64,000 bases of DNA from JASJAR01 sp038530285 (lineage in GTDB: Bacteria > Pseudomonadota > Alphaproteobacteria > Rhodobacterales > Rhodobacteraceae): assembly GCA_038530285.1 (NCBI GenBank), contig JBCBCY010000008.1:1-64000 (forward strand), read 5' to 3'. Under the pieces are notes generated by a model that was given only the letters and a program-made list of their open reading frames with translations, did no database searches and was not told the DNA's origin. This document shows positions 18,585-26,811 of the stretch, in pieces (position 1 is the stretch's first letter; each line of letters begins with the position of its first letter). The position numbers were made by a program, and so were the translations under genes.

Positions 18585-19681
18585 CCGATAAGACCGCGCT
18601 GGCCGCCGGTCTGAGCGCGGTCCAGCATCAGATGATCCAGCACCACAGCGGCGGCCATGGCTTCGGCCACGGGCACCGCGCGGATGCCGACGCAGGGGTC
18701 ATGGCGGCCCTTGGTGATGATCTGGGTTTCTTCGCCGGATTTGGTGACGGTCTTGCGCGGTGTCAGGATTGATGACGTCGGCTTGACGGCAAAGCGCACC
18801 ACGATGTCCTGGCCGGTGGTGATGCCGCCCAGAATGCCGCCCGCGTGGTTTGACCCGTATTCGGGCCCGTCTGGCCCCATGGTGATTTCATCGGCGTTGG
18901 CTTCACCGGTCAGGCGACCTGCCGCCATACCTTCGCCGATCTCGACCCCTTTGACGGCATTGATGCTCATCATCGCGGCGGCCAGATCCGTGTCTAACTT
19001 GGCGTAAACCGGCGCGCCCAACCCTGGCGGGCAGCCGCGAATGGCCACTTCGATGGTCGCCCCCACTGACGAGCCGGACTTTCGCAACCCATCGAGGTAA
19101 TCTTCCCAATCGTTGGCCGCTTGGGCGTCGGGTGTCCAGAACGGGTTTTGGCCGATCTGATCCCAGTCGAACTTTGCCCGGTCGATGTCGTGGTCGCCCA
19201 TCGCGACCATGTAACCGGTGATCTTCACGTCCGGGACGATATGGGCCAGGGCTGCGCGCGCCACACCGCCGGCGGCGACGCGTGATGCTGTTTCACGGGC
19301 CGAAGACCGCCCGCCGCCACGATAATCGCGGATGCCGTATTTCTGCCAATAGGTGATGTCGGCGTGGCCTGGGCGGAATTTCTCAGCAATATCGCCGTAG
19401 TCTTTTGATCGCTGATCGGTATTGCGGATCATCAGCTGAATGGGCGTGCCGGTGGTCACACCTTCAAAGACGCCCGACAGGATCTCGACCATATCGGCTT
19501 CGCGTCGCTGGGTGGTGAACTTGTTCTGGCCTGGTTTGCGCTTGTCGAGCCAGACCTGGATCGCGGCCTCGTCCAGTGGCACGCCCGGTGGGCAGCCATC
19601 GACGGTCGCACCCAGCGCGGGCCCGTGGCTTTCGCCCCAGGTGGTGACCCGAAAGATATGTCCGTAGGTGTTAAAGCTCAT
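18581..19681 (-). CDS. aroC: Chorismate synthase
   Basis: Last step of the shikimate pathway, converting EPSP to chorismate with reduced FMN. 366 residues from ATG 19681, the usual family length; upstream extension to 19816 is not supported. Seen: the three family signatures, GESHGPALGATVDGCPPG at the N-terminus (residues about 16-33), GGGRSSARETASRVAAGG (about 125-142), and the late RHDPCVGIRAVPVAEAM. It is divergent from the thiamine operon, so its promoter lies in the same 260-base gap as the TPP riboswitch. Confidence 0.97.
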   Translation of the reverse strand: MSFNTYGHIFRVTTWGESHGPALGATVDGCPPGVPLDEAAIQVWLDKRKPGQNKFTTQRREADMVEILSGVFEGVTTGTPIQLMIRNTDQRSKDYGDIAEKFRPGHADITYWQKYGIRDYRGGGRSSARETASRVAAGGVARAALAHIVPDVKITGYMVAMGDHDIDRAKFDWDQIGQNPFWTPDAQAANDWEDYLDGLRKSGSSVGATIEVAIRGCPPGLGAPVYAKLDTDLAAAMMSINAVKGVEIGEGMAAGRLTGEANADEITMGPDGPEYGSNHAGGILGGITTGQDIVVRFAVKPTSSILTPRKTVTKSGEETQIITKGRHDPCVGIRAVPVAEAMAAAVVLDHLMLDRAQTGGQRGLIG

Positions 19682-19810
19682 CTTCGTCCCCTTGGGGCAT
19701 GGGTCTAGACCAAGAGTCCGCGAAGGGCCACGGGGTTTCGCCCGATCAGGACACGGCGTCGCGGTCGCGGTTTGCCCATTGCAGGGCGGGCGGACAGGGT
19801 TTACCGGTAT

Positions 19811-19898
19811 GTCCACCTCGGGGTGCCATCCGGCTGAGATGCGCGACGCGCGAACCCGTAGAACCTGAACCGGTTAACACCGGCGGAGGGAAGGTGAG
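19811..19898 (+). ncRNA. TPP riboswitch (THI element)
   Basis: Leader of the thiBPQ operon. Seen: the conserved CTCGGGGTGCC at the 5' side, GGCTGAGAT in the pyrimidine-sensing arm, ACCCGTAGAACCTGAACCGG, TTAACACCGGCG, and the closing GGAGGGAAGGTGA. CACC near 19813 pairs with GGTG near 19893 in P1. Binding of thiamine pyrophosphate should lower expression of the importer. The expression platform appears to be an RBS hairpin just downstream. Confidence 0.95.
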
Positions 19899-19902
19899 AG
19901 TA

Positions 19903-19938
19903 ATCCTCTATCCTGACCCCCGTTCGGCCATGGAGGAT
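19903..19938 (+). promoter_or_regulatory. RBS-sequestering hairpin of the TPP riboswitch
   Basis: ATCCTCTA (19903-19910) can pair with TGGAGGAT (19931-19938) through eight base pairs including one G-U, with a 20-base loop. The 3' arm is the Shine-Dalgarno of thiB, so ligand-bound RNA probably blocks translation initiation. No terminator-like U-run is present. Confidence 0.65.
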
Positions 19939-19941
19939 GAC

Positions 19942-20925
19942 ATGAAATACCCCCTTCTTTTGGCAGGACTTTTGGCAGCCGGGGGCGCTGCCTGGGCTGA
20001 CGATATGCCTGTCCTGACTGTTTACGCGCCCGATTACTTCGGCTCGGAATGGGGCCCTGGCCCCGGAATTGAAGCTGGGTTTGAAGCGATCTGTGATTGC
20101 GATCTGGAATACCGGACCGGCGATGTTTTGCCGCGCCTTTTGCTTGAAGGTGAGAACACCAAGGCGGATGTTGCCATCGGTTTGAACACCGATGTGACCC
20201 GGCGCGCACGCGCTTCAGGCATCTTTGCGCCCCATGGGCTGTCCACCGACGGGTTGTCGATGCCTGTGGAATGGACCGATGATACCTTCCTGCCCTTCAA
20301 CTGGTCCTATGCAGCGTTCGTCTATGATATGACCAAGGTGGCCGAGGCGCCGACCAGCTTTGACGAGCTTCTTGAACGCGACGACCTGTCGCTCGTTATC
20401 CAGGACCCGCGCACGTCGATTTCGGGCCTGGCACTTCTGCTTTGGGTCAAGTCCGTCTACGGCGAAGATGCCGAAGCCGCATGGGGCAAGTTGGCGCCTA
20501 AGATCACCACTGTGACGCAGGATTGGTCGACGGCTTACGGGCTATTCACCTCGGGTGAGGCAGACATGGTGCTGTCGTTCACAACGTCGCCTGCCTACCA
20601 CATCGTGGCGGAGGAAGACCTGACCAAGGCGGCCGCGATCTTTGACGAAGGCCATTACCTGTTCGTTGAACTCGCCGGCAAGATCGCCGGCACCGATCAG
20701 CCGGACCTTGCGGACATGTTCCTTGACTACATGTTGTCGGCCGACTTTCAGCAGATGATCCCCACGACCAATTGGTCCTACCCCGCAAAACTGGACGAAG
20801 CGGCTTGGCCCCAGGCGTTCCAGGACCTGCCGCGCCCTGGGACGGCACTTTTCTATTCCGAAGAAGACGCAGAAGCTTTGCGTGTCGATGCAGTCGAGGA
20901 ATGGCGAAAAGCGCTGTCGCAATGA
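19942..20925 (+). CDS. thiB: Thiamine ABC transporter, periplasmic binding protein
   Basis: 327 residues from ATG 19942 with GGAGG six bases upstream; an in-frame ATG at 19930 is possible. Signal peptide at residues 1-19 (MKYPLLLAGLLAAGGAAWA). Seen: ThiB-like segments LTVYAPDYFGSEWGPGPGIEAGFE, here with a CDC cysteine pair, DWSTAYGLFTSGEADMVLSFTTSPAYH and LSADFQQMIPTTNWSYP. It binds thiamine or its phosphates in the periplasm and hands it to ThiPQ. First gene of the riboswitch-controlled operon; the stop overlaps thiP by four bases. Confidence 0.95.
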   Translation: MKYPLLLAGLLAAGGAAWADDMPVLTVYAPDYFGSEWGPGPGIEAGFEAICDCDLEYRTGDVLPRLLLEGENTKADVAIGLNTDVTRRARASGIFAPHGLSTDGLSMPVEWTDDTFLPFNWSYAAFVYDMTKVAEAPTSFDELLERDDLSLVIQDPRTSISGLALLLWVKSVYGEDAEAAWGKLAPKITTVTQDWSTAYGLFTSGEADMVLSFTTSPAYHIVAEEDLTKAAAIFDEGHYLFVELAGKIAGTDQPDLADMFLDYMLSADFQQMIPTTNWSYPAKLDEAAWPQAFQDLPRPGTALFYSEEDAEALRVDAVEEWRKALSQ

Positions 20926-22451
20926 CTTGGGGCCGGATCGCGGCGGGCTTCGTCCTGGTCGCGATCCTGGTACCACTCGGGGCGGTCATATGGCGGGGCG
21001 GAGGCATAAGCGCCTTTGGCCCTGCCGAATGGGCCGCCGTACGGTTTACTCTGTCGCAAGCGCTGGTTTCTGCGGTTTTAAGCGTGGGCATCGCGGTGCC
21101 GTTGGCAGGCGCCCTGGCACGGCGGTCCTTCTTTGGCCGGGGCCTTTTGATAACGCTCTTGGGTGCTCCGTTTATCCTGCCAACCATTGTCGCGATCCTC
21201 GGGTTGCTGGCAATTTTCGGGCAGGCGGGGCTTCTGGGGCAGGTCTACGGCCTTTTCGGTCTTCAGGCGCCGAGCATCTTCGGGTTCCACGGGGTCGTGC
21301 TGGCGCATGTGTTTTTCAACCTGCCTTTGGCCGTCCGGTTGATCCTTCAGGGTTGGCTTGCCATCCCGGGCGAACGGTTCCGATTGGCGGCCGCCTTGGG
21401 GTTTCGACCGCGCGATATGGCGCGTCATCTGGCCTGGCCGATGCTGCGCGACGTGGTGCCAGGCATTTTCATCGTCATATTTCTGATTTGCACCACATCC
21501 TTCGCGGTTGCATTGACACTGGGTGGGGGGCCTCGGGCGACAACCATCGAACTGGCGATCTATCAGGCGTTTCGGTTTGACTTTGATCCGGGCAAAGCCG
21601 CAGCTTTGTCGCTGGTGCAACTGGCGATCACCGGCATTGGCGCACTTGCCGCGGCCGCTTTGGTGGTGCCGAATGCGATAGGGGCCGGGCTTGACCGGAA
21701 AGTCCCGCAAGCTGTGACACACAGCCCTTGGCAACGCATCTTCGATACCGGCGTGATCCTGGTCGCATGCGCCTTTTTGCTTTTGCCGCTGGCTGCGATC
21801 TTGGTCAGGGGCAGCTTTGCACTGGCCGATTTGCCCAACTCGATCTGGGCCGCGGCGGGGCGGTCGCTGGCTGTGGCTGCTGTTTCATCGGTGATGGCCG
21901 TCGGTTTATCGCTGGCGCTCGCGTTGGCAGCTGCCGCGGGACGCGGCCGCGGGTATGAGCTTTTGGCGGCGGTGGCAATCGCAGCCTCACCGCTGGTTCT
22001 GGGCACGGGATTGTACCTTCTGGTTTTGCCATTTGCCGATCCGGTGGCTTTGGCGCTGCCTGTCACAGCCGGCGTGAATGCCTTGATGGCTTTGCCGTTT
22101 ACGTTCCGATCTATGCTGCCCGACGCGCGGTCAGTCGTTGACAACTATGGCCGATTGTCCGCCAGCCTTGGGCTATCGGGCCCATCGTGGATGGTGCTGG
22201 TGGCATTGCCGCGCATGCGCCGGTGTATCGGCTTTTCCGCAGGATTGTCGGCCGCTTTGTCGATGGGAGATCTCGGCGTGGTAGCGCTTTTTGCGGACCC
22301 GGAATTCGCGACCTTGCCGCTGAGTGTTTACCGGTTGATGGCCGCATACCGGATGGACGAAGCTGGCGCGGCTGCGCTGGTTTTGCTGGCGTTGACGTTG
22401 CTGGTGTTTTGGCTTTGCGATCGGGGAGGGCGCGTACATGCTTCAGTTTGA
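20922..22451 (+). CDS. thiP: Thiamine ABC transporter permease
   Basis: 509 residues, about twelve membrane segments, a fused double permease as in E. coli ThiP. The ATG at 20922 overlaps the thiB stop (ATGA); an ATG at 20901 is an alternative with its GAGG too close. Seen: two binding-protein-dependent transport (EAA-type) loops, the first around GERFRLAAALGFRPRDMARHL and the second around YGRLSASLGLSGPSWMVL, where the ThiQ ATPase should dock. The 3' end overlaps thiQ by 14 bases. Confidence 0.93.
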   Translation: MTWGRIAAGFVLVAILVPLGAVIWRGGGISAFGPAEWAAVRFTLSQALVSAVLSVGIAVPLAGALARRSFFGRGLLITLLGAPFILPTIVAILGLLAIFGQAGLLGQVYGLFGLQAPSIFGFHGVVLAHVFFNLPLAVRLILQGWLAIPGERFRLAAALGFRPRDMARHLAWPMLRDVVPGIFIVIFLICTTSFAVALTLGGGPRATTIELAIYQAFRFDFDPGKAAALSLVQLAITGIGALAAAALVVPNAIGAGLDRKVPQAVTHSPWQRIFDTGVILVACAFLLLPLAAILVRGSFALADLPNSIWAAAGRSLAVAAVSSVMAVGLSLALALAAAAGRGRGYELLAAVAIAASPLVLGTGLYLLVLPFADPVALALPVTAGVNALMALPFTFRSMLPDARSVVDNYGRLSASLGLSGPSWMVLVALPRMRRCIGFSAGLSAALSMGDLGVVALFADPEFATLPLSVYRLMAAYRMDEAGAAALVLLALTLLVFWLCDRGGRVHASV

Positions 22452-23124
22452 CGGGGTGTCGGTTCGTCAGGGCGCGTTCACCCTAACCGCGGATCTGACC
22501 TTGCAGTCGGGTCAGGTCACCGCCGTGATGGGTCCGTCGGGTGCAGGAAAGTCCACCTTGCTGGCGTTGGCGGCCGGGTTTCTGGCGCCGCATTTCGGGC
22601 GGATTGTGATGGACGGGACGGATGTGACCACGCTGCCTGCGGACAAGCGGCCGATGAGCGTTCTGTTTCAAGACAGCAACCTCTTTCCGCATCTGACGGT
22701 TGAGCTGAACGTGGCATTGGGGCTGGCACCCTCCGCGCGATTGACACCCAAGGTTCGCGGTCAAGTTGAAGAGGTCCTTGCCCGTGTGGGTCTGGTGGAC
22801 ATGGGGTCGCGGCGCCCCGCCGAACTGTCGGGCGGCCAGCAAAGCCGGGCCGCGCTGGCGCGCGTGCTTTTGCGGCGGCGGCCTCTCGTTCTGCTGGATG
22901 AACCGTTTTCTGCGTTGGGTCCGGGGCTGCGCGGCGAGATGCTCGATTTCGTCGCCGAAGTTCTGTCGGATGCGACGGTTCTGATGGTCACGCATGCCCC
23001 GGCAGATGCCGAACGGATCGCGCGTGATGTGATTTTTGTGGAAGACGGTTTTGCACATGCGCCGCGGGCAACGAAGGACATATTGGCCAATCCGCCAGCG
23101 GCTTTGCAGACCTATCTTGGATAA
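22438..23124 (+). CDS. thiQ: Thiamine ABC transporter ATP-binding protein
   Basis: 228 residues. Seen: Walker A GPSGAGKST (32-40), Q-loop in VLFQDSNLFPHL, signature LSGGQQSRAALARVLL, Walker B LVLLDEPFSALG, and switch histidine in VTHAPADAERIA. It supplies ATP-driven energy for thiamine uptake with ThiB and ThiP. It begins within the thiP 3' end and is followed within three bases by a strong hairpin terminator. Confidence 0.95.
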   Translation: MLQFDGVSVRQGAFTLTADLTLQSGQVTAVMGPSGAGKSTLLALAAGFLAPHFGRIVMDGTDVTTLPADKRPMSVLFQDSNLFPHLTVELNVALGLAPSARLTPKVRGQVEEVLARVGLVDMGSRRPAELSGGQQSRAALARVLLRRRPLVLLDEPFSALGPGLRGEMLDFVAEVLSDATVLMVTHAPADAERIARDVIFVEDGFAHAPRATKDILANPPAALQTYLG

Positions 23125-23126
23125 AA

Positions 23127-23154
23127 AAACGCGCCCTTCGCGAAGGGCGCGTTT
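23127..23154. terminator. Bidirectional terminator between thiQ and petC
   Basis: A perfect 28-base palindrome: AAACGCGCCCTTCG (23127-23140) and its complement CGAAGGGCGCGTTT (23141-23154), preceded by an A-run. It lies between two convergent operons and can serve thiBPQ rightwards and petABC leftwards. Confidence 0.9.
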
Positions 23155-23176
23155 CGGTGTTGGAATACGGCTGGTG

Positions 23177-23986
23177 CTACTCAGCAGGTTGGGCTTTCGC
23201 CCGCGCCTTGACCGGCGCCCAAATCCGCTTGTTCGTCAGGTACAACAGCACGGCCAAAACGGTCAACATCAGCACACCTTTGAAGCCCGCTTCCTTGCGC
23301 GCCATGAGCTTTGGCTCGGCGGTCCACATCAGGAAGGCAGCCACATCCTGAGACACTGATTCGATGTCCGTGGGCGAGCCATCCTCGAATTCCACATCGT
23401 CACCCCAAAGCGGCGGTGACATGGAGATCCAGCCACCCGGGTAGGCGATGTTTTCGTACAGGATCGTCCCCGCCTCTTCCTTTTCTTCGCCGGTATAACC
23501 GGCCAAAAGGGACGCGATATATTCCGGGCCACCCATACCCTTGAAGAACTGGTTGGTTCCCAGACCGTAGGGTCCCGAGAAACCAGCGCGCGCTTTCGCC
23601 ATCAGGCTGAGATCCGGCGCGTTTGACAGGTTTGATGCCGGGAAGTGGTCGGTCGGGACGGCCGTGCGAAAGTCACCTTCCCCATCGAACAATTCAGGAT
23701 CCCAAACCTCATAGAATTCGGCATAGGCGACGACCTGATCTTCAGGAAGCGCGGGACCGCCGCTGTCACCGAGGGTCCGCAAAGGGACGTACTGCAACCC
23801 GTGACACGATGAGCAGATTTCGGTGTACACCTGCAGGCCGCGTTGAAGTTGCATTTGGTCAAAGGTGCCAAACGGACCTTCAAATGAGAAGTCGTAGTTT
23901 GTGACTTCACCAGCACCGCCGGCGGCGGACGCCGCCCCGGCCGAAAGGCCAAGGGCGACAAGGGCCATGGAGAGTGTTTTGATCAT
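23177..23986 (-). CDS. petC: Cytochrome c1 of the bc1 complex
   Basis: 269 residues with a signal peptide (residues 1-22, ending ASA-A). Seen: heme-binding C-S-S-C-H (Cys58, Cys61, His62), a PDLSLMAKAR segment near the distal heme side, and one C-terminal membrane helix (about residues 236-254) anchoring the heme domain in the periplasm. It transfers electrons from the Rieske protein to cytochrome c. Last gene of petABC, 12 bases after petB, with an AAGGAGCG ribosome-binding site. Confidence 0.97.
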   Translation of the reverse strand: MIKTLSMALVALGLSAGAASAAGGAGEVTNYDFSFEGPFGTFDQMQLQRGLQVYTEICSSCHGLQYVPLRTLGDSGGPALPEDQVVAYAEFYEVWDPELFDGEGDFRTAVPTDHFPASNLSNAPDLSLMAKARAGFSGPYGLGTNQFFKGMGGPEYIASLLAGYTGEEKEEAGTILYENIAYPGGWISMSPPLWGDDVEFEDGSPTDIESVSQDVAAFLMWTAEPKLMARKEAGFKGVLMLTVLAVLLYLTNKRIWAPVKARAKAQPAE

Positions 23987-23998
23987 ACCATGCGCTCC

Positions 23999-25351
23999 TT
24001 ATTCGGCCGGCGTCGGGGCTGCGACAGCATCGCCATCACTGGCCTTGCCGTAGTGGGCGTTAAAGTCTTCCTCAATCGTCTCAGGTTGCGGAAGCGGTTT
24101 TTCAACAACACCCAGAAGCGGCAGGATCACCAGGAAGTAGGCAAACCAGTAAGTCGACCCGATCAGCGACAGGGTCGCATAAGGTTCCTCCGCCGGCATC
24201 GCGCCCAGCCACATCAGGAAAATGAAGTCGACGACCAACAGCCAGAACCACCATTTGAACATCGGACGGTAGCGGCCTGACCGGACCGACGATGTGTCAA
24301 GCCACGGAGCCAAAGCCATAACCGCGATTGCACCGAACATCGCCAGCACGCCGAAGAACTTCGCGTCGATGATCCCAGCGGTGATGAATTCAAAGAACAT
24401 CACAATCCACACATCCGAGGTGAAGGCCCGCAGGATGGCGTAGAACGGCAGGAAGTACCATTCGGGCACAATATGGGTGGGCGTGACCAGCGGATTGCCT
24501 TCGATATAATTGTCCGGGTGGCCGAGGTAGTTCGGCATGAACCCGACAATTGCGAAGAACACCGCCAGGATCACGGCCAGCGCGAAGAGGTCTTTGATCA
24601 CGAAATACGGCCAGAACGGAAGGGTATCGCGTTCGGCTTCTTCCTTCGACGTGCGGCGGACCTCAACCCCTGTCGGGTTGTTGTTGCCAGTCGTATGGAA
24701 GGCCCAGATGTGTACCATCACCAGCCCTGCAATAACGAACGGCAGAAGGTAATGCAGCGAGAAGAAACGGTTCAACGCGGGCTGACCCACAGAGCCGTTT
24801 GACGTTCCCAGCAACCAGGACTGGACCGAGTCACCAACAAACGGGATCGCGCCAAACAGGCCGGTGATAACCGCCGTGCCGTGCAGGGACATCTGACCCC
24901 AAGGCAGCACATAGCCCATGAAAGCGGTGCCCATCATCAACAGATAAATGAGCATGCCGATGATCCACGTCACTTCGCGCGGTGCCTTGTACGACCCGTA
25001 GTAAAGCCCTCGGAAAATGTGCGCATAGACGGCCACGAAGAACAGCGATGCGCCGTTCATGTGCAGATAGCGGATCATATGGCCGCCATTCACGTTGCGC
25101 ATGATGTGTTCGATACTGGCGAATGCCATGTCCACATGCGGCGTGTAATGCATGACCAGGACGATGCCCGTGATGATCTGCAACGCCAGGCAGAACGTCA
25201 GGATAATTCCCCAGATCCACATCCAATTGAGGTTCTTGGGCGTTGGGATCATGATTGTATCGTAGAGAAGGCCAACAACGGGCAGGCGCTTGTGTAGCCA
25301 CTTCTCCGCGTTGGAATTCGGTTCGTAATGGTCGTGCGGAATGCCAGACAT
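23999..25351 (-). CDS. petB: Cytochrome b of the bc1 complex
   Basis: 450 residues, about eight membrane helices, the catalytic core of ubiquinol oxidation. Seen: the two heme-ligand histidine pairs, in GGHMIRYLHMNGAS with YAHIFRG, and in FSLHYLLPF with VMVHIWAFH; the Qo-site PEWY in THIVPEWYFLPFY; and GYVLPWGQMS. Full-length, not split, as in Rhodobacter. It lies 11 bases after petA and 12 before petC. Confidence 0.98.
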   Translation of the reverse strand: MSGIPHDHYEPNSNAEKWLHKRLPVVGLLYDTIMIPTPKNLNWMWIWGIILTFCLALQIITGIVLVMHYTPHVDMAFASIEHIMRNVNGGHMIRYLHMNGASLFFVAVYAHIFRGLYYGSYKAPREVTWIIGMLIYLLMMGTAFMGYVLPWGQMSLHGTAVITGLFGAIPFVGDSVQSWLLGTSNGSVGQPALNRFFSLHYLLPFVIAGLVMVHIWAFHTTGNNNPTGVEVRRTSKEEAERDTLPFWPYFVIKDLFALAVILAVFFAIVGFMPNYLGHPDNYIEGNPLVTPTHIVPEWYFLPFYAILRAFTSDVWIVMFFEFITAGIIDAKFFGVLAMFGAIAVMALAPWLDTSSVRSGRYRPMFKWWFWLLVVDFIFLMWLGAMPAEEPYATLSLIGSTYWFAYFLVILPLLGVVEKPLPQPETIEEDFNAHYGKASDGDAVAAPTPAE

Positions 25352-25362
25352 GCGTTTTCTCC

Positions 25363-25941
25363 CTATCCCAAGACCAAGGTTACGTTATCGTCAAAGCGGG
25401 CCAGTGGTACTGGCAAATTCTCGGGCGCGGGGCCCTGGCGGATCCGGCCGGACGTATCATAGTGCGACCCGTGGCAGGGGCAAAACCAGCCGTTGAAATC
25501 GCCTGCATCGCCAAGAGGCACGCAACCAAGGTGCGTGCACACGCCCATCATCACCAGCCATTCACCTTCAAGACCGTCTTCCGACGGGCCTGGAACAAAG
25601 CGGTTCGCATCGGCCGCATCAGCATCAGGGCCGACATTCTCGTTGCGCGCGTCATTGTCGATCAATGTCGAGAGATCGACCGCGTCAGCCTCTGCAATCT
25701 CTTCTTCGGTGCGGCGGCGCACAAACACCGGCTTACCTTGCCATTTGATTGTCAACTGAGTGCCAGGCTCAATGCCCGAAACATCAATCCGGATAGATGA
25801 CAGAGCACGGACGTCTGCCGAAGGGTTCATCTGGTGGACAAGCGGCCAAACGGCCGCCCCGGTGACGACCGCGCCTGCACCCGCCGTGGCGTAGTACAAA
25901 AAGTCGCGACGTGTTGTTTCATGATCGTCTGCGTTGCTCAC
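25363..25941 (-). CDS. petA: Ubiquinol-cytochrome c reductase Rieske iron-sulfur subunit
   Basis: 192 residues from a GTG at 25941, preceded by GGAGC eight bases upstream; this matches the family length, whereas the ATG at 25986 adds a leader without a ribosome-binding site. Seen: a twin-arginine leader that stays as a membrane anchor (TTRRDFLYYATAGAGAV, residues 9-25) and the 2Fe-2S ligands CTHLGC (135-140) and CPCHGSH (154-160). First gene of petABC. It moves electrons from ubiquinol to cytochrome c1. The 179 bases before it should hold the operon promoter. Confidence 0.96.
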   Translation of the reverse strand: MSNADDHETTRRDFLYYATAGAGAVVTGAAVWPLVHQMNPSADVRALSSIRIDVSGIEPGTQLTIKWQGKPVFVRRRTEEEIAEADAVDLSTLIDNDARNENVGPDADAADANRFVPGPSEDGLEGEWLVMMGVCTHLGCVPLGDAGDFNGWFCPCHGSHYDTSGRIRQGPAPENLPVPLARFDDNVTLVLG

Positions 25942-26120
25942 GTTCAGCTCCGTCGTTTTGGGCTGCAAATAGCCCTGAAGCGGCAAAGAGAATCCCCCAT
26001 TGCCCTAATTTCCCAGCTACCTAGTTCGCCGACCCTATACAGTCCAGCGGACAAAGTCGCGCAGGTTTAAGGCCCGCGCGATTAATTTTCAATTGAGAGC
26101 CTAGCTCACGGTGCCCGGCA

Positions 26121-26738
26121 CTAAGCCTCGGGCGGGCGGGTCGCGGTCATGGATGCGCGCGCGGAGAATTTTTCGAACCAGGCCGCAAGGGCAACATGGG
26201 GCGTGCGCCAGTCGCGATCGGGATGGCGAAAATCCAGATACCCAAGCGCGCAGCCCACCGCAATTTGCCCCATATCGAGACGTCCGTGCAGGTGGCTCAT
26301 CCAGCGCCCTTCGATCGCATCCAGCGCGCGGGTGATTTTCAGCCATTGCGCTTCGACCCATTCGGGCGACCGCGCAGCTTCGGGCCGCGAGCGGGCCTCA
26401 TAGACCATCAAGACAGCCGCATCCATGATCCCATCGGCGGTGGCTTCAAGGGTCAGCGTTTCCCAAAGGCGGTTGGGCGGGTAAAGCCCGGCCGCAAATC
26501 GGTCATCAAGATAGCGGCAGATCACGTTGCTGTCGTAGATTGCAGGGCCATCGGGGCGCAAAAGCGTGGGGATCTTGCCCAGCGGATTGTGAGAGACGGG
26601 CATATTCGCCTCTTCATCGGGGGCTGTGGGGTGACCACCGGCTGAAACGGGCTCTACCGCTTCGAATTGGCCAGCCTCGTGCAACAGAACGTCCACCTTT
26701 CGGCAAAATGGCGACGCTGGGTTGTGAAAAAGCTGCAT
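26121..26738 (-). CDS. Glutathione S-transferase family protein (second copy)
   Basis: 205 residues, GGGAGAG ribosome-binding site. Seen: thioredoxin-fold N-terminus (LFHNPASPFCRKVDVLLHEAG), KIPTLL, and the helical C-terminal domain with MGQIAVGCALGYLDFRHPDRDWR. It shares the SPFCRKV N-terminal pattern with the GST at 3453-4118 but is otherwise divergent. The substrate is unknown. It lies upstream of the petABC promoter on the same strand. Confidence 0.88.
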   Translation of the reverse strand: MQLFHNPASPFCRKVDVLLHEAGQFEAVEPVSAGGHPTAPDEEANMPVSHNPLGKIPTLLRPDGPAIYDSNVICRYLDDRFAAGLYPPNRLWETLTLEATADGIMDAAVLMVYEARSRPEAARSPEWVEAQWLKITRALDAIEGRWMSHLHGRLDMGQIAVGCALGYLDFRHPDRDWRTPHVALAAWFEKFSARASMTATRPPEA

Positions 26739-26760
26739 GCGGTCTCTCCCTGGTGCGGTG

Positions 26761-26782
26761 AAATTCCTTAAGAAAGGAATTT
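26761..26782. terminator. AT-rich hairpin between mtaB and the GST gene, possible terminator
   Basis: Perfect 9-base arms AAATTCCTT (26761-26769) and AAGGAATTT (26774-26782) with a 4-base loop, directly between the mtaB stop and the GST start. The U-tail is only three bases on either strand, so terminator function is uncertain; it may instead be a structured leader of the GST gene. Confidence 0.45.
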
Positions 26783-26811
26783 CTCAAATCTCTAGGTTAG
26801 AGGTTTGGTCC

